Shown: in pieces, positions 33,721 to 45,224 of the stretch
Numbering within the stretch: position 1 is the first letter of the stretch
Layout of the letters: each line of letters starts with the position of its first letter
Assembly (NCBI RefSeq): GCF_024139115.2
Contig: NC_085139.1
Span: 73,389,203-73,453,202, forward strand
Origin: Armigeres subalbatus
Lineage: Eukaryota; Arthropoda; Insecta; Diptera; Culicidae
Reading direction: 5' to 3'
DNA: 64,000 nucleotides
Position numbers and translations under genes: made by a program
Notes under the pieces: model-generated
The model's input: only the letters and a program-made list of their open reading frames with translations
Databases searched by the model: none
Told to the model about the DNA's origin: nothing

Positions 33721-34007
33721 TGTGCATCAGTAAAGGTGTTGGCCCTCTAAGTCTGTATTGGTCGAAAAAAATAATGTAAACATCGCCATCCGCAGTGGGT
33801 TGGCGGAGTGAAACGTCACGTCTGTTATAAAAATTGTACTGAGTATGCCAGACGTGACGTCACATTCGGTCGCCTTCGGCCATCTTCGGCAATCCAGCTG
33901 AGAGTTTCTCTCGGAAAAGACCGAATTTTCGTTGAACAAATACTACTTTAGGGTTTGGCCCGATGTGCTTTACTACAGGTGTGGGCCCACACCTTTACTG
34001 ATGCACA
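33721..34007. mobile_element. MITE with 25-bp terminal inverted repeats
   Basis: Ends 33721-33745 and 33983-34007 are inverted copies with one mismatch (TGTGCATCAGTAAAGGTGT core, then GGCCC). Just inside the right end, 33962-33988 is a second TIR-like copy in the opposite sense, so the right end is itself palindromic around GGGCCC. A nested inverted pair CGTCACGTCTG / CAGACGTGACG lies at about 33811-33863. No transposase and no clear target duplication. Confidence 0.75.
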
Positions 34008-34052
34008 CCGCCACCCTCAGCATGGTCTTGCTTTATAGCCGTGCATCTTAAT
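34008..34052 (-). mobile_element. Feilai-like SINE head fragment
   Basis: CTCAGCATGGTCTTGCTTTA followed by TAGCCGTGCATCTTA resembles the segment at 28590-28615. The rest of the SINE is missing, perhaps displaced by the neighbouring MITE. Confidence 0.4.
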
Positions 34053-34147
34053 TATGTGCTGGTAGACCTGAGCGCCGATTGATTTGTTTTTCATGCGGCG
34101 TCACGCCTTTGATGATAAGTGGCGTGGGTAGGTGTGAACTAATTTCA

Positions 34148-34290
34148 AGCATCAAAAATTCTCCGGAATTTCTTTCAAAGTACCTCAACGAATTTCTCAG
34201 GATTTTTTTCCACGACTTCGATGAAAGTATTTCCAAGAATTCTTCCGGAAGTTGCTCCTTTCCTCCAGGATTTCGTCCGGAACTTTGGAA
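34148..34290. repeat. Decayed 24-bp satellite island
   Basis: Short run of AATTTCTC, CCGGAAGTTGCTCC and TCCTCCAGGATTTCGTCCGG units, related to the main 24-bp satellite. Confidence 0.7.
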
Positions 34291-34299
34291 TCGTTCGGT

Positions 34300-34834
34300 T
34301 CCAATATGAATTTGTTGACTCCACCACAAATGAATTTCCGTCATTCATCCCTCCCGATACGACCATTCCAAAAGTTACTCTTCGAAAGAGTCACACTCGT
34401 TGGTCGAGAATCATATCTCATCTGAGTTCGGGCAAAAAATACACAGTTCTGTTCCATTTGAGCTTGCCCATAAGGAATAAGTGCGTTAAAATTCCGTTCA
34501 ACACCACAAGACAAACAAATAACGACAGTCACAAGCATAGTATAGCATATCATAGTTATGGTGTACTTCGTAGATGGGACACTAGTGATATTATATTTTT
34601 CTTTTGAAATCCTTATTCAGATTGCTATCAGAAATCAAGGTGGGTGTAGTCCTTAATTTCAATGTTGGATAAAAATCACAAAAGCATGAGGATTAATACT
34701 CCTGGCCACGCCCATCTTCACCGACTCAGCGACACCCTCATAAGTACCACGGAATTGGATATTGGGGAAGGTTGGGTCAGGATTTTCCTGTAGCTGACAA
34801 TGTGACCGGGGTAGGTCTTATACCGTAACGCACT
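34300..34834. other. Unassigned sequence left of R1-like insertion
   Basis: Overlapping short ORFs on both strands (34221-34607 plus, 34341-34553 minus) are unrecognised. ACAAACAAATAACGACAGTC at about 34512 resembles ACAAACAAATAAAGACAGTG at 37629, which hints that both flanks of the R1-like insertion belong to one repeat family. Confidence 0.4.
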
Positions 34835-34848
34835 ATGCAAAGGTGTCT
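34835..34848. repeat. Target-site duplication, copy 1 (R1-like element)
   Basis: ATGCAAAGGTGTCT, identical to 37597-37610. It abuts the poly-T (poly-A on minus) end of the element. Confidence 0.92.
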
Positions 34849-35224
34849 TTTTTTATTTCTTCCTAAGCAATGGAGGGGGAATCTGCTCAACAGACATCCT
34901 GGGTTGACCAGGAAGTGCGGGGTTAGGAATCACGGGAGGCAGGACTACATCCCCAACCCGCTAAACCGTTTCCATTGCCGCCAAGCCCATAGTCCCTTCG
35001 GTACAACCAGAAAGTAATGCTTCAAAGGGCGGCCAGTGCACAACGCACCCTCGAGGTTAGCTGCGTGTCCTTGCAGCACCGAACATCGTAACTCGCTTTT
35101 TTAGAAGAACACCATGATATCGTGCCAGCGCGTTGCCGGCTTTCCAGGTGGCCTTACCACGCCCTATGTCCTCGGAAGGTGGGAAGGGTCGACTTCGCGC
35201 CTGCTTCCCTCTGCACGACTGGTA

Positions 35225-35800
35225 TCAAGAATGATGATGCCGCGTGCACCCCAAATTGACCTTTCTGCGATAGGGCCTATTCGCCAGCACACAGAGGGAC
35301 TTGCCGACGCGAGTTCTACGCCTGCCCCAGACTTGACGAGGACCCCTTTCCGTCCTCGGGCTCAGAACCCGCCTGGTTGACCGACGCCGCGAAAGCGACG
35401 ATACCATGTTGTTCTTCGCGCGGCCACTTGTTTGATAAAAGGATCGAGTTCGACCACAGAGCATGACCACCGGTATGACCCATGAAGCCGACTCCGATCC
35501 CTTGGACCACCTCTTATTTGCGCCTGAACTAGCGATCCTTGAGTCCACGCGTCACCTTCTGTGTAGCTCCGAGACGATTTGGGCGATAGCCGATAAAACG
35601 GCGTTCCAGCCAACTTCACCTTTACACATCCTCCGAACTAGGTTGTCCGGGGTAGTGTCCAGACCACATGCGGCAAACATGTGGTCACGCATTGTGCGAA
35701 AACGTGAGCACACGAACAACACGTGTTCCGCCGTTTCCTCTAAACCTGCGCACACCAAACACTCGGGCGAGGCCGAGCAAGCCAGCTGCGTTACCTGCAC
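35225..35800 (-). pseudogene. R1-type ORF2 C-terminal fragment
   Basis: Frame 35800-35552 contains ECLVC, then ETAEHVLFVCSRF, the Cys/His motif found after the reverse transcriptase in R1-clade ORF2. The rest is spread over frames 35619-35362 and 35548-35225. It directly abuts the end of ORF1, which shows that the endonuclease and RT region has been deleted. Confidence 0.72.
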
Positions 35801-37364
35801 TGTGATTTTGCAGCACGCTTAAACGCCGGGCACATCGAATCCCCCATGGGGTGCTTGCTGTTCACAGCTTTGCTGGAACAAATCAAACAATTGGGAGGGT
35901 TCGTGCAGCATTGTGCCTTATGTACCTCCAATCCGCAGCGTCGGCAGAGCTTGCTTCTGTCAGGGTCTTTGCAGTCCCATTGCTTGTCTCCGGTTCCAGG
36001 AACTTGAAGCAAACTTCGGGTTGCTCGTATATGCCCACAGGGCATACCGACCATCCCACCTTGACGCTCCCTAACTTGACTACCTTGGAGGCGTCCGCTG
36101 CAGATAGCCGAACCAATGCTACCTGCGTCCCTGCTGGACCTTTCCGTAGTCGAACGGCTGCGGTGGGCGTCTCCACTTCACACTGTCGCCGCAGTGCCGT
36201 GACGAGCTCTTCGACTTCGGTGATCTCGTCCGGGTCTTTAACCCTTAGATTCACCTCCGTAGTGAGTGCCCTCACCTTGACCGTCTCGCCTAGAACTTCC
36301 TCCGCCAACTTCTTGTAGGCGGCGCCCATTTGCGAGACGCCCCGCTTCAGCTCGAGGATCATCTCGCTCATCCGGGTACGTCTTATTCGACGTACGTCGG
36401 CGCCTAGTTCACCGAGCTTGACCTCACTCCTCATCGCCTTCAAAACGTCCGAGTACTTAGCCTCGTCCACCGTGATGACTAGGGCATCGCCACTGGAGCG
36501 ATTGGCGCCTACCCTAGACTTCTTGCTACCCTCATTCGCCTGGGCCTTCTTTTCGGCCCTTGACGTCTTCGGTTTCCTCTTGCTCTTGACCAGGGTCCAG
36601 GAGGCGTCATCCCCCTCTATTTGCCTGGTCTGGTGCGGCTGAGAACTTTCAGCCTGCCGTAACCCCTTACCACCGTCTTTCCTGAGTGGACGGACCTTTC
36701 CAGGTCCTTCCTCCCCCGGTTTTGGAGGTACCTGGCCGGGGTTCAGCTTCCCAGCCCCACTACCCGTGTTCGGGGTAGTAACCCTCCGCGTTTTGGAGCG
36801 GCTCCCAGGGAGCTCATCCCCTGGAGACTGTCTCCCCCGTTTTTGTGTCTGCTTCGTTGGAGCAGTCACCCCCGACGCACCCGCAAATACTTGAGCCTCA
36901 GTCTGGGTAGACCTCGACTCCACCGATTTCACGGGTTTACACTTGGCCGTCCCGACCGCCCTCTCCAGCTTGGCGTCCAGCATCGACTTGCGAAGTTTCT
37001 GCAAGCTCCTCTTGAGGTCCTTGCTGATATTATGCTTCGATGACGCAAAGTCGATGATGGCGTCCAGCTGTTCCGTCGCCACCTCGAAGGCCGAAAGCCC
37101 ATCGCGTTTGCGGTTCATCGCCTCCACAAGCCATGGGCCGTCAATAACCCCTACCGGCTTTTTTTTAGCCGAGAGGAAAGTTGAGTGACCCACGCTGGCG
37201 CTGCGCACTGAGCTGCCGACTATTGCCTCTGGCCTCCTAGGCGGAGACCTGAACAACCCACCTCTTGCGAAGGGGTTGTCGCCTACACTACTACCACTAA
37301 TTGAAGAATTGACTTGGTTTTCCATTTTGGTCCCACGAATTGCTCGGGAAAAAAGGTCCACCAC
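35791..37364 (-). pseudogene. R1-type ORF1 (Gag-like, zinc knuckles)
   Basis: ORF 37364-35883 (493 codons; a likely start is the Met at about 37327). It has a basic, Ser/Pro/Lys-rich N-terminal half and a C-terminal half with the RNA-binding-like fold region of R1/Jockey ORF1 proteins. The zinc-knuckle part (CRRCGLEVHKAQC and following Cys residues) continues in another frame, 36054-35791, so a 1- or 2-base indel lies near 35990-36050. The protein would coat element RNA. The frame break and the loss of ORF2 make the copy defective. Confidence 0.8.
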
Positions 37365-37596
37365 GCCAGAGCCCAGAATGACGCGGTAAGGGACAATTAC
37401 TGTGGAGGGTGCACAGGTACCCCACAGGCTCCGTTAAAGGCCTAGCTTATTATTTCACCCCCCTGGCCATGCATCCCCTCGGCACCGGTCGCTTGACGCC
37501 TTGGGATTAGGGGTTAGGGACGATGATCCCGGTCTAACTTGCAGTGGCCATGGGGAGGGGTCGTCAAGCCCTTGGACAAAGTTCCTGCTGCCCCCC

Positions 37597-37610
37597 ATGC
37601 AAAGGTGTCT
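37597..37610. repeat. Target-site duplication, copy 2 (R1-like element)
   Basis: ATGCAAAGGTGTCT, identical to 34835-34848, adjoining the element's 5' end. Confidence 0.92.
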
Positions 37611-38219
37611 ACCCAGCGTTACGGGGACAAACAAATAAAGACAGTGACAAACTGAAAAGAAAAAGTTGCTGGATGGTGCATTGCCTCGGGGGTGATTTAT
37701 TAGAAGATTGTGCAAGTACCCGATGTTCCGATTTTGACAACGTAACGTCATCGCTTAACAAAATGTGGCCCCCATCTTACATCACCAACATCATCATAAT
37801 CATTCTCCTACGCCGACACGCATCCTGTCTGCAAATAGTCTTCAGTATAGTCCCTGTGACCAACACCAAGCCAGTCAGATCAAGCCTGATCTACCACAGC
37901 TTTCCATCAGAAATACCAAACAGAACCCTTGAATGTGACGTTACAAAAAAAAGTTAAATGAGCAGCCCTGAAATATAAAGATCTTGATCTTTCACCAATT
38001 TCTGTTTGTCGTCCTCTCGGGTCCGCAAAGGGACCCTCAAGCCTCGTCATTCTTGGATCACTGTATAGTAACCCCCCCCTTCTACATGTAATATCTTTGA
38101 CCATCTACCCAATAGACCCCGACCCCGGCGAAGAACAGAATCATCCTCACCTTGAGTATTGGGGTGATTGAAGTACCGTCCATCACCCGGTAGAATACCC
38201 TCCGTGTGTTAGCTAGTTT
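37611..38219. other. Unassigned sequence right of R1-like insertion
   Basis: GCGTTACGG at 37616 is the reverse complement of CCGTAACGC at 34823, so the pre-insertion target was a small palindrome. The remainder (short plus ORF 37544-37957) is unrecognised. Confidence 0.4.
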
Positions 38220-40283
38220 CAAGTTACTACAGCAATTCATTCGGAAGTTCCTCCAGGATTTTGTCCGGAAGTTCTTCCAGGATTAGGTCCAAAAGTTCCA
38301 GGGTTTTGTACGAAGTTCCTCCCGGATGTCGTCCGAAAGTTCCTCCAGGATTTTGTCCGGAAGTTCCTCCAGGATTTCATTCGGAAGTTCCTCCAGTATT
38401 TCGTCCAGAAGTTTCGCCAGAGTCTTCGTTCTAAAGTTCATCCAGGAATTCCCCCGGAATTCATCCAGGATTTCACCCGGAAGTACCTCCAAGATTTCGT
38501 CCGGAAGCTCCCACAGGGTTTCGTCCGAAAGTTCATCCAGGATGTCATCCGGAAATTCCTCCAGGATTTTGTGTGGAAGTTCTTCCAGGATTTCGTCCAC
38601 CTTGCCTTCAGAATTTTGTCCGGTATTTTTTCATGATTTCATACGGAAGATCATCCAGGATGTTGTTTCAGAAGTTCATCCAGGATGTTGTCCGAAAGTT
38701 CCTTTAGGATTTCGTCCGGAAGTTCCTCCAAGATTTCGTCTGGATGTTCCTTCAGAAATTCTTCTGGAAGTTCCTCCAGGATTTCGTCCGGAAGTTTCTC
38801 CAGAGTTTTCGATCAAAAGTTCATCCAGGAATTCCCTCGAAAGTTCATCCAGGATTTCGTCTTGAAGTTCCTCCAGGATTTCATCTGGAAGTTTCTCCAT
38901 GATGTCGTCCGCAAGTTCCTGCAGGATTTCGTCCGAAAGTTTCTATAGGGTTTCGTACGAAAGTTCCATCAGGATGGCGTTCTGAAATTTCTCCAGGATT
39001 TCGTCCGGAAGTTAATCCGGTTCTTCTAGGATTTCGTCCAAAAGTTTCCCCAGAATTTCGTGCCGAAGTTCCTCCAGGATGTCGTCCGGAAATTCCTCCA
39101 GGATTTCATTCAGAAGTTCCTCCAGGGTTTCGTGCGGAACCTCCTCCTCCGTCACCCGGTAGTTCCTCTAGGATTTCATCCGGCGGTTCCTCCAGGATTT
39201 TATCCGTAAAATCCTCCAGGATGTCGTTCTCCGTGTCTCCAGAATTTTGTCCGGAAGTTCGTGATCCGGAAGTTCATCCAGGATTTCATCCACAAGCTCC
39301 TGAAAAATTTCCTCCGGAAGTTCCTTTAGAATTTCGTTCTTAAGTTCCTCCAAGATTTATTCTTTAAATTTTTTTTCCAGGATTTCCTTCATGAGTTCCT
39401 CAGGAAGTTTGTTCGGAAGCCCCTCAGATAATTCCCCGTGGATTTCTGCAGGAATTCTTAAGGAAGTTCCTGAAGTAATTTCTTCAAAATGCCTTCTGGA
39501 GTTCAGATATTCCATAGAAGCTTTTACGTTGCATCCAGAAACATACATGTGGATTATTCATATGTTTAACGGAGATTTCACTAACATTTTCACCAGTTTT
39601 TCCTCAAGCAGTTTCTCCTGAAATTCTTCCCTTGAGGTCCTCCAGAAGATCTTCCCAGAACTCTTTATAAATTACTTCGATAACTCTCCAGAAATTCCCA
39701 TTGAACTCCTTTTGAATTCCACATAGAATTCTCCCACCCCTGGGAATTCCTACGGAAGTATCTTTGAAAGTTTTTCTAGGTATACTTATAGAAATTCAAT
39801 TGCGGGAATCCCTACAGGTATTTCCCGAAACATTCCTCCAAGCAGCCGTTTTTAAATTCTTTAGTAACTCCTCCGCAAATTCCTCTAAAATGCTCACGAA
39901 AAATGCTCTGGAAATTTTATATTTAAATTTCTCACAGCAATCCCCACTAAAACATTTACAGAAATTCCTTCCGAAGTTTGCAAATTTTTTTCCTGGTACT
40001 TCCATCCAAACTTCGCCCCTGCAAATTCATCCACAAATACTACTGCCTATTCTTCCTCGAGTTTCTCTAGGAGTTTCCACGGAAATTGCTTCAGCAATAC
40101 TTCTATTGATTCCTCTATAGATTCTCCAAAAAATTGCTTCGGCAATTTGTTTGGAAATCTCCCAGAAATTCTTTAAGGTATACTCCAAAAAAAATGCGTC
40201 GATGATTTTTTTTTAAATGGAATTATTCGAAAGAGTTCTACAAAGATTTCATGAATCAAGTCCGTCCTGAAGGTTTCCTTCAA
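38220..40283. repeat. Decayed 24-bp satellite, 2 kb
   Basis: Repeats of about 24 bp with the form GATTTCGTCCGGAAG then TTCCTCCAG, i.e. the main satellite unit with the GAATTCCTC part changed to GATTTCGTC. They become more divergent after 39360. Open frames such as 38326-38865 (plus) and 38283-38600 (minus) are repeat artefacts. The gypsy element inserted into this block: the same degenerate sequence resumes at 51751. Confidence 0.88.
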
Positions 40284-40287
40284 GACT
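40284..40287. repeat. Target-site duplication GACT, left copy
   Basis: GACT here and at 51751-51754 immediately flank the two LTRs. Four-base duplications are usual for Ty3/gypsy integrases. Confidence 0.75.
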
Positions 40288-42223
40288 TATAACCCGCCAA
40301 CCCGTCACGTTCCCCGGTTAAATGGATGGCTTAAGCGCCACTCCGTGAAGGAGACCACCCACCAGTTTAAGGTTTGCCCGGCCTGAGACTATCCAGAGGA
40401 TAGGGTCAATGATTCCCGAAATCGGGGAGGGAAGTGACTGGTTGTGTCAAAACCGTCGTACTTAGCGTGAGCGTATCGACGCCGCAAGACTCTAAATCAC
40501 GTACGTGCAACTACCAGAACCGCTCCAAAGACAATTAACCGTTCACAATAAGTTTTCATCACTGGCCCAGCTCTCCACAATCAAACGAATAAATCACGCT
40601 TTAGAATGAAAAGTTATCACGACTACAAATTGAAATTGATGATTCGTCCGCGAAAAGACATGGGAACCCCTCTCAGATGACTGACTGTTTGTCTACATTT
40701 ACGGGAATCTACTTCATCAAGTTCGAGACGAATAGCAGTATGCTGTACGCTATAATTTCTACATTCACACACATCAAGTATAACACGAAGCTTTAATACA
40801 GTCAAACAAAGAGCTTTATTACATCTCGTTTATTCCTTTGCCTAGGCCTTTCTTCTTCCCCTTTTAACATATTGCTACACTATCGCATACTATCTAATCC
40901 CCATCAACCTACAGTGTATCGTGCGTGTTGTTTGTGCGTTACCCGTTCATTCACTCGCTGATCATGTACCAATCATTTAACGGAGGCAATTAAGTACTTG
41001 AAATTTATTGCCTCATGCGCATGGACGTTCACAGTACAAAATGCATGCAAATACTCACTACCTAGGTTTTACGTGGATGGTTGGATGGTGATGAGTCGGC
41101 GGCTGAGCACACAGAGCTGCTTACGCACTACTCCGGCCCGATGTCGACGGCTTTACGTGTCGATCGTTGATGACTCTCTCACCTGGCGCGTGGTCTTACG
41201 CTTGAACGCGGCACATGCGTCCGTTCGTCGAACAATAGTTCTCGCTGCTGTCGGTTGGACGCTGATGGGTTGGATGAGCCTGCCTGTCTAGGGCGCGTAA
41301 AAGGAACGTGACGCGGCCCTCTTCCGGCCACGTGTGCCCCGGGATTACCTCGACGCCGACGAGTGGGGTCAAAAGCGGTCTCTAATGGGATGGTGGTTTA
41401 ACGGCAAATGGCTTCGCTGCCTCGCACCTAATTAAAAGAAACGCACACGCACTTTTGGTTGGGGACCTAACTAGGTTGCAATTATATCGCACTTTTACCT
41501 TTTCTAAACTAGTAACACGCACTGCCGCAACTTAGATCGAACAAATTACTGATTGACGATCAACTAGAGGAACAAAGGGGGAAAAGTTAACACATCATAC
41601 AAAAAGCTACCATGTCACAAACTAACATTTTAAATTACACCACGACGCGAAACAAATACGGACCACTTTTGCCTCTTCCACTGATCGAATCGAAGTGATC
41701 GATTAGAGTTGGAAATTGCCTCAGATAAACTGCGAATCTGTAAAATAATCCCCGGTTGCCGTGATATTACCCGAAGATAATATCACGAACGCTAATTCTC
41801 GCAATTGGACATAAAAGATTTAGCGGGCATCGCGACATCTCTTTCTGACGGCTTTCAAACATCCAGTCAAATCCTCTCCGATCTTGGAAGTAGAGTCCAA
41901 AGTCGAATAAGGAAGGTCAATGTATTTTGAATGGCGCATTTGCGGGTCGTTGTCCCTCTATTCAAGCTAATTTGCATAGCGAAATGACGCGCGGTTGGCT
42001 TGGGTCTCATGTTTAGCGTGTGTAACTGGTAATGGGAACTCACTTGATTAGCTTGTATGCCAGATGCAACCATTTCGAAGGCGTGAGGTGTGCGATTGTG
42101 TGGAGACTAACTTTAGGGATCTTATTCAGCAAAACGAACATTCATGCAATAGTTTCTAACTTATGAAATTCTATTTTAGATTTTCCATGGGATTCAATTA
42201 AATAAGAAAACGTACTTGTTACA
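40288..42223 (-). repeat. 3' LTR of gypsy element, 1936 bp
   Basis: Near-identical to 49851-51750 apart from a cluster of differences at about 41590-41880, including an extra 40 bp or so around 41710-41750. Two AATAAA signals on the minus strand (40815-40820 and 40829-40834) would serve polyadenylation. A 97-codon plus-strand ORF (40998-41291) repeats in the other LTR and is antisense to the element; I see no function for it. Confidence 0.96.
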
Positions 42224-42236
42224 TCATTCCCCACTA
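42224..42236 (-). promoter_or_regulatory. Polypurine tract
   Basis: The minus strand reads TAGTGGGGAATGA immediately before the LTR start TGTAACAAG, the expected place for plus-strand priming of reverse transcription. Short and not purely purine. Confidence 0.65.
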
Positions 42237-44238
42237 AAAATTACGAAAATTTGATTGGCATTGAAATGGAGATGACAAATACCAATCAAATTTTCGTAGG
42301 CCAAACAAACCATCTTAGAACAAAAGTTTTCGATTTTCGGGGTCATATATGTTCATTGCTAACTGAAGCTAGCTCCATCTCTATTTACAGTCCAGGATCC
42401 ATCACAGAACCTGTCTGCTACTGACCATCAGCGACACTTGTCTCCGGTCTCCAGCGAAAATCTACACACTCTTCTACTTTGACGATTGCTAATAAATGAA
42501 ATTTTTTTTTTGAAAGGGGTGGCCAAAAGTTGCTCGATATTTGGGAAACAGACATTATACTGACAACTATTATTCAAACGACCAGACACTTGTTGATAAC
42601 CTCATTCATACACATTTAATTAACAAAATCACAACACATACTCAGCTTAAACTCCAGAGTAGTCGACAGTACTCTGAGCAAGCCACACTAATAACAGAAA
42701 ATCATCTTCATACACCAGGACTAAGCCGACTATCGAAGACGCTATCTACAAAAGTTTCCATCTACATGGACAATACCGACAAGTTCGTTGGTTTACTCAA
42801 GCCCAGCGCGTAGCGAGCAGCGCGAGCAACTGACTCCCTTGTCATAAACAACTGTATCACGTTTCAGTTCGCTGCCACGGAAGTATATCCGCGATATTCG
42901 CTGACTGAAAACGTGACACGCAAAGGCTTCTTAAAAGAACTTTCTAATGCCAGGTCAATCTGACTGCGAAAGCTCTCCAAGAAAAATACATAATCACACA
43001 AATACCATCCAATCATTCATACCTTGCATACAATCTTTCAATACAGAATCCAGCTCATGCTAGAATCTGACATTCGCATCTTCACCTGTCTACCAAACAC
43101 TCTATGTCATCAACGGGACTGTCAAAATCTTCAACAATAAAACCGAACTGTGGATCGCGCACACGAGTTACGCGATACGGTGCAAAAAACGTGAAGAAAT
43201 GGCAAATGTCGTGCGAAATGGAGAGAAGCTCGCCGTTATTACCTGGAAATCTATGAGGAGAGTAAACACAAAGTTGTTCCAATTCATTGGATGTAAGTTG
43301 GTATTTTTGTTTTGATTTCTTTGCAGGTGTGTATGCGATGAGTATCGGAAGGGTCCAACAACTGCAAGAAGGGTTATTTGACCTTGAACAAGCTGGGGAC
43401 TACCACGAACAGGAGTTTGATGAATGGAATTACGAATTATGATCTATTGAACGCAGACTACCCTATCAACTACGAAGGAAGTGGAAAACGGGACATGATG
43501 ATTTTTGACAAACGACGATTGAGGGAAGGATATTCTTATTGGAAGATGGATGGATTCTTATTGGGATTTGAATGTGAAGGAAATGATGTAAACAACGAGA
43601 AAGCGACTGACGATTTTAATGCGACGAACATGACAGCAATGATCATTCCACGGCAACAATCAGACTTAGCTAGAAAAACGACCTTTACTAATAAATAATT
43701 AATATTTTAGGATATTTACAAAACTATTTACAAATCTACATCCACGGCCAATGCCGTGAGACTGACTATCGACGACGCAAAATTTCATTGACTGACGAAA
43801 GGACAAACATGACTACTGCTATTGAAACGTGAGTTTTGAGATAGTGCTTAATGCTTAGGGATAATTTAAGAACTAGGGTAATGCGATTGGCTAAAATACT
43901 ACTATTTACATTTATATTTACAATTCGCTGGACGCGTTTAGACTCCAATAGGATTTTGACTTGATACTCGCGGTAGGGTTTATGGAGTGATGTGATAGTT
44001 TTGCCCTTCATGGTGTTTTCAGTTTTGTTCATTGTGGTCACTTTCGATACATAGCTTGCTGACTTATGGTAATGTTTTAGGTACAATCTCGGTTCCCTCA
44101 GCTCTGGTCCGTTTGGCACATTCCAAGAGCGAGTCCGTCGAGTATTGCCCGTAGAATGTTTGACCCCGAAGGTGTTTACTCGTCTTTAGGTTCATGGTTA
44201 CTCACTAGGAGCTACATAGCTTAACAAACCGTGTAATC
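42237..44238 (-). other. Gypsy element 3' region without recognised gene
   Basis: About 2 kb between the integrase stop and the 3' LTR. An inverted repeat with 17-bp arms (42242-42258 and 42282-42298) sits beside the polypurine tract. Minus frames (44119-43766, 43282-43082) lack env hallmarks such as a signal peptide, furin site or membrane span. A 106-codon plus-strand ORF (43378-43698) runs antisense to the element. Confidence 0.6.
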
Positions 44239-44910
44239 TTAAGATTGTATCAGACGAGGAAGCATCTTCTTCAAACTCGAAGCAAAGTAAACCCCAAGTC
44301 GCTTCCCCTGTAGGTCTTCCAATTCATAAGTGCTAGTCCCCAGCTTTTTCCGTACTACAGCCTGTTCGTATTTAGGTGCAAGCTTCTTGCAGAATCCTTT
44401 CCCTTTGTCAGACAAATCAAAGGTCCTTTTCAGTACCTTCTCACCTTCCACATATGTTGCACAATTTGAATTAGATCGTAGATTATACGTTTTTGCATGG
44501 CGTTGGTATGCTGATGCAAGATTTGCTTTAATGTCTTGGAACAGTTTTTCGCGTCGATCGGATTTCGTAACATCGTTATCGTCTGTCGAATCGTAGTTAT
44601 CTCGTATCCGGCCGTATTCCCGGCCGTCCGACACCATGTTTCTGCCGAACACAATGAAGTATGGACTATACTTTGTGGATTCGTGAACCGCGTTGCGAAT
44701 GGCGTTTGCTATTTCTTGTATATTATCCGCCCAGTGTTTATGCTCTTTCTTGAGCGTTGCTCTGATGGCCGTAGTAATGACGCGGTTCACCCGCTCGGTG
44801 TTGTTCACCTGGGGGTGGTACGCGGGTGTGAGCCAATGCGAAACATGGTACGATTCCAAAAGCTTTTTAAATTGCTTTGATACGAATTGAGATCCGTTAT
44901 CCGTTAGCAC
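44239..44910 (-). pseudogene. Gypsy integrase, C-terminal part
   Basis: 224 codons carrying the second catalytic Asp (LTDNGSQF), the catalytic Glu (NNTERVNR) about 35 residues later, and a C-terminal region ending ELEDLQGKRLGVYFASSLKK, equivalent to the GPY/F-type module that contacts the LTR end. It is in the same frame as the main pol ORF, but the piece between them (45224-44910) is out of frame. The first Met of this frame is internal to the domain and not a true start. Confidence 0.9.
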
Positions 44911-45224
44911 TACCTCGGGGACCCCAAAAGCCGGAAGATTACATTTTCGACAAAATCTGCTAAAGAACTAGCCTTAGCCTCGCGAAATGTCTGTACCAGT
45001 ACAAATTTGCTGAATACATCCGTGGCTACGAGTAGGCACGTGTGCCTGTTCTTCCCCGATGGCGGTAAAGGACCCACATAATCTAATGTCACGAACTGCC
45101 ACGGGTACTCCACCGGTTTTTGCGCTCCCATCGGCGGTGTGGCATTCGTGTTGCTCGCTTTACTGGTCTGACAAATTAGACATTCTCTACAGATCCGCCT
45201 GATTTCAGTGTTCATTTTGGCCAA
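44910..45224 (-). pseudogene. Gypsy integrase, N-terminal part (frame-shifted)
   Basis: Carries the CX2C half of the integrase zinc-binding domain (CRECLIC) and the first catalytic Asp (TLDYVGPLP). The His half (HDKAHFGYDK) is at the end of the preceding ORF. Relative to pol this segment is shifted +1 near 45215 and returns by a -1 change near 44920. This looks like one insertion and one deletion rather than programmed frameshifting. Confidence 0.88.

Larger units (their letters stand above)
34849..37596 (-). mobile_element. R1-clade non-LTR retrotransposon, internally deleted
   Basis: A 2748-bp insertion on the minus strand bounded by perfect 14-bp target duplications. Reading the minus strand: a 5' leader (37596-37365), ORF1, the extreme C-terminus of ORF2, a 3' untranslated region, and a short A-rich tail (TTTTTTATTTCTTCC on plus) next to the duplication. 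Endonuclease and reverse transcriptase are absent, so the copy was moved in trans or was deleted after insertion. The identical target duplications suggest a recent event. Confidence 0.88.

Noticed and set aside
35851..37188. Plus-strand ORFs opposite the R1-like ORF1
   Set aside because: Antisense shadows of a GC-rich coding region; the minus-strand frame explains the sequence.
43082..44119. env gene of the gypsy element
   Set aside because: Minus frames here lack a signal peptide, furin-type site, Cys pattern and transmembrane segment.
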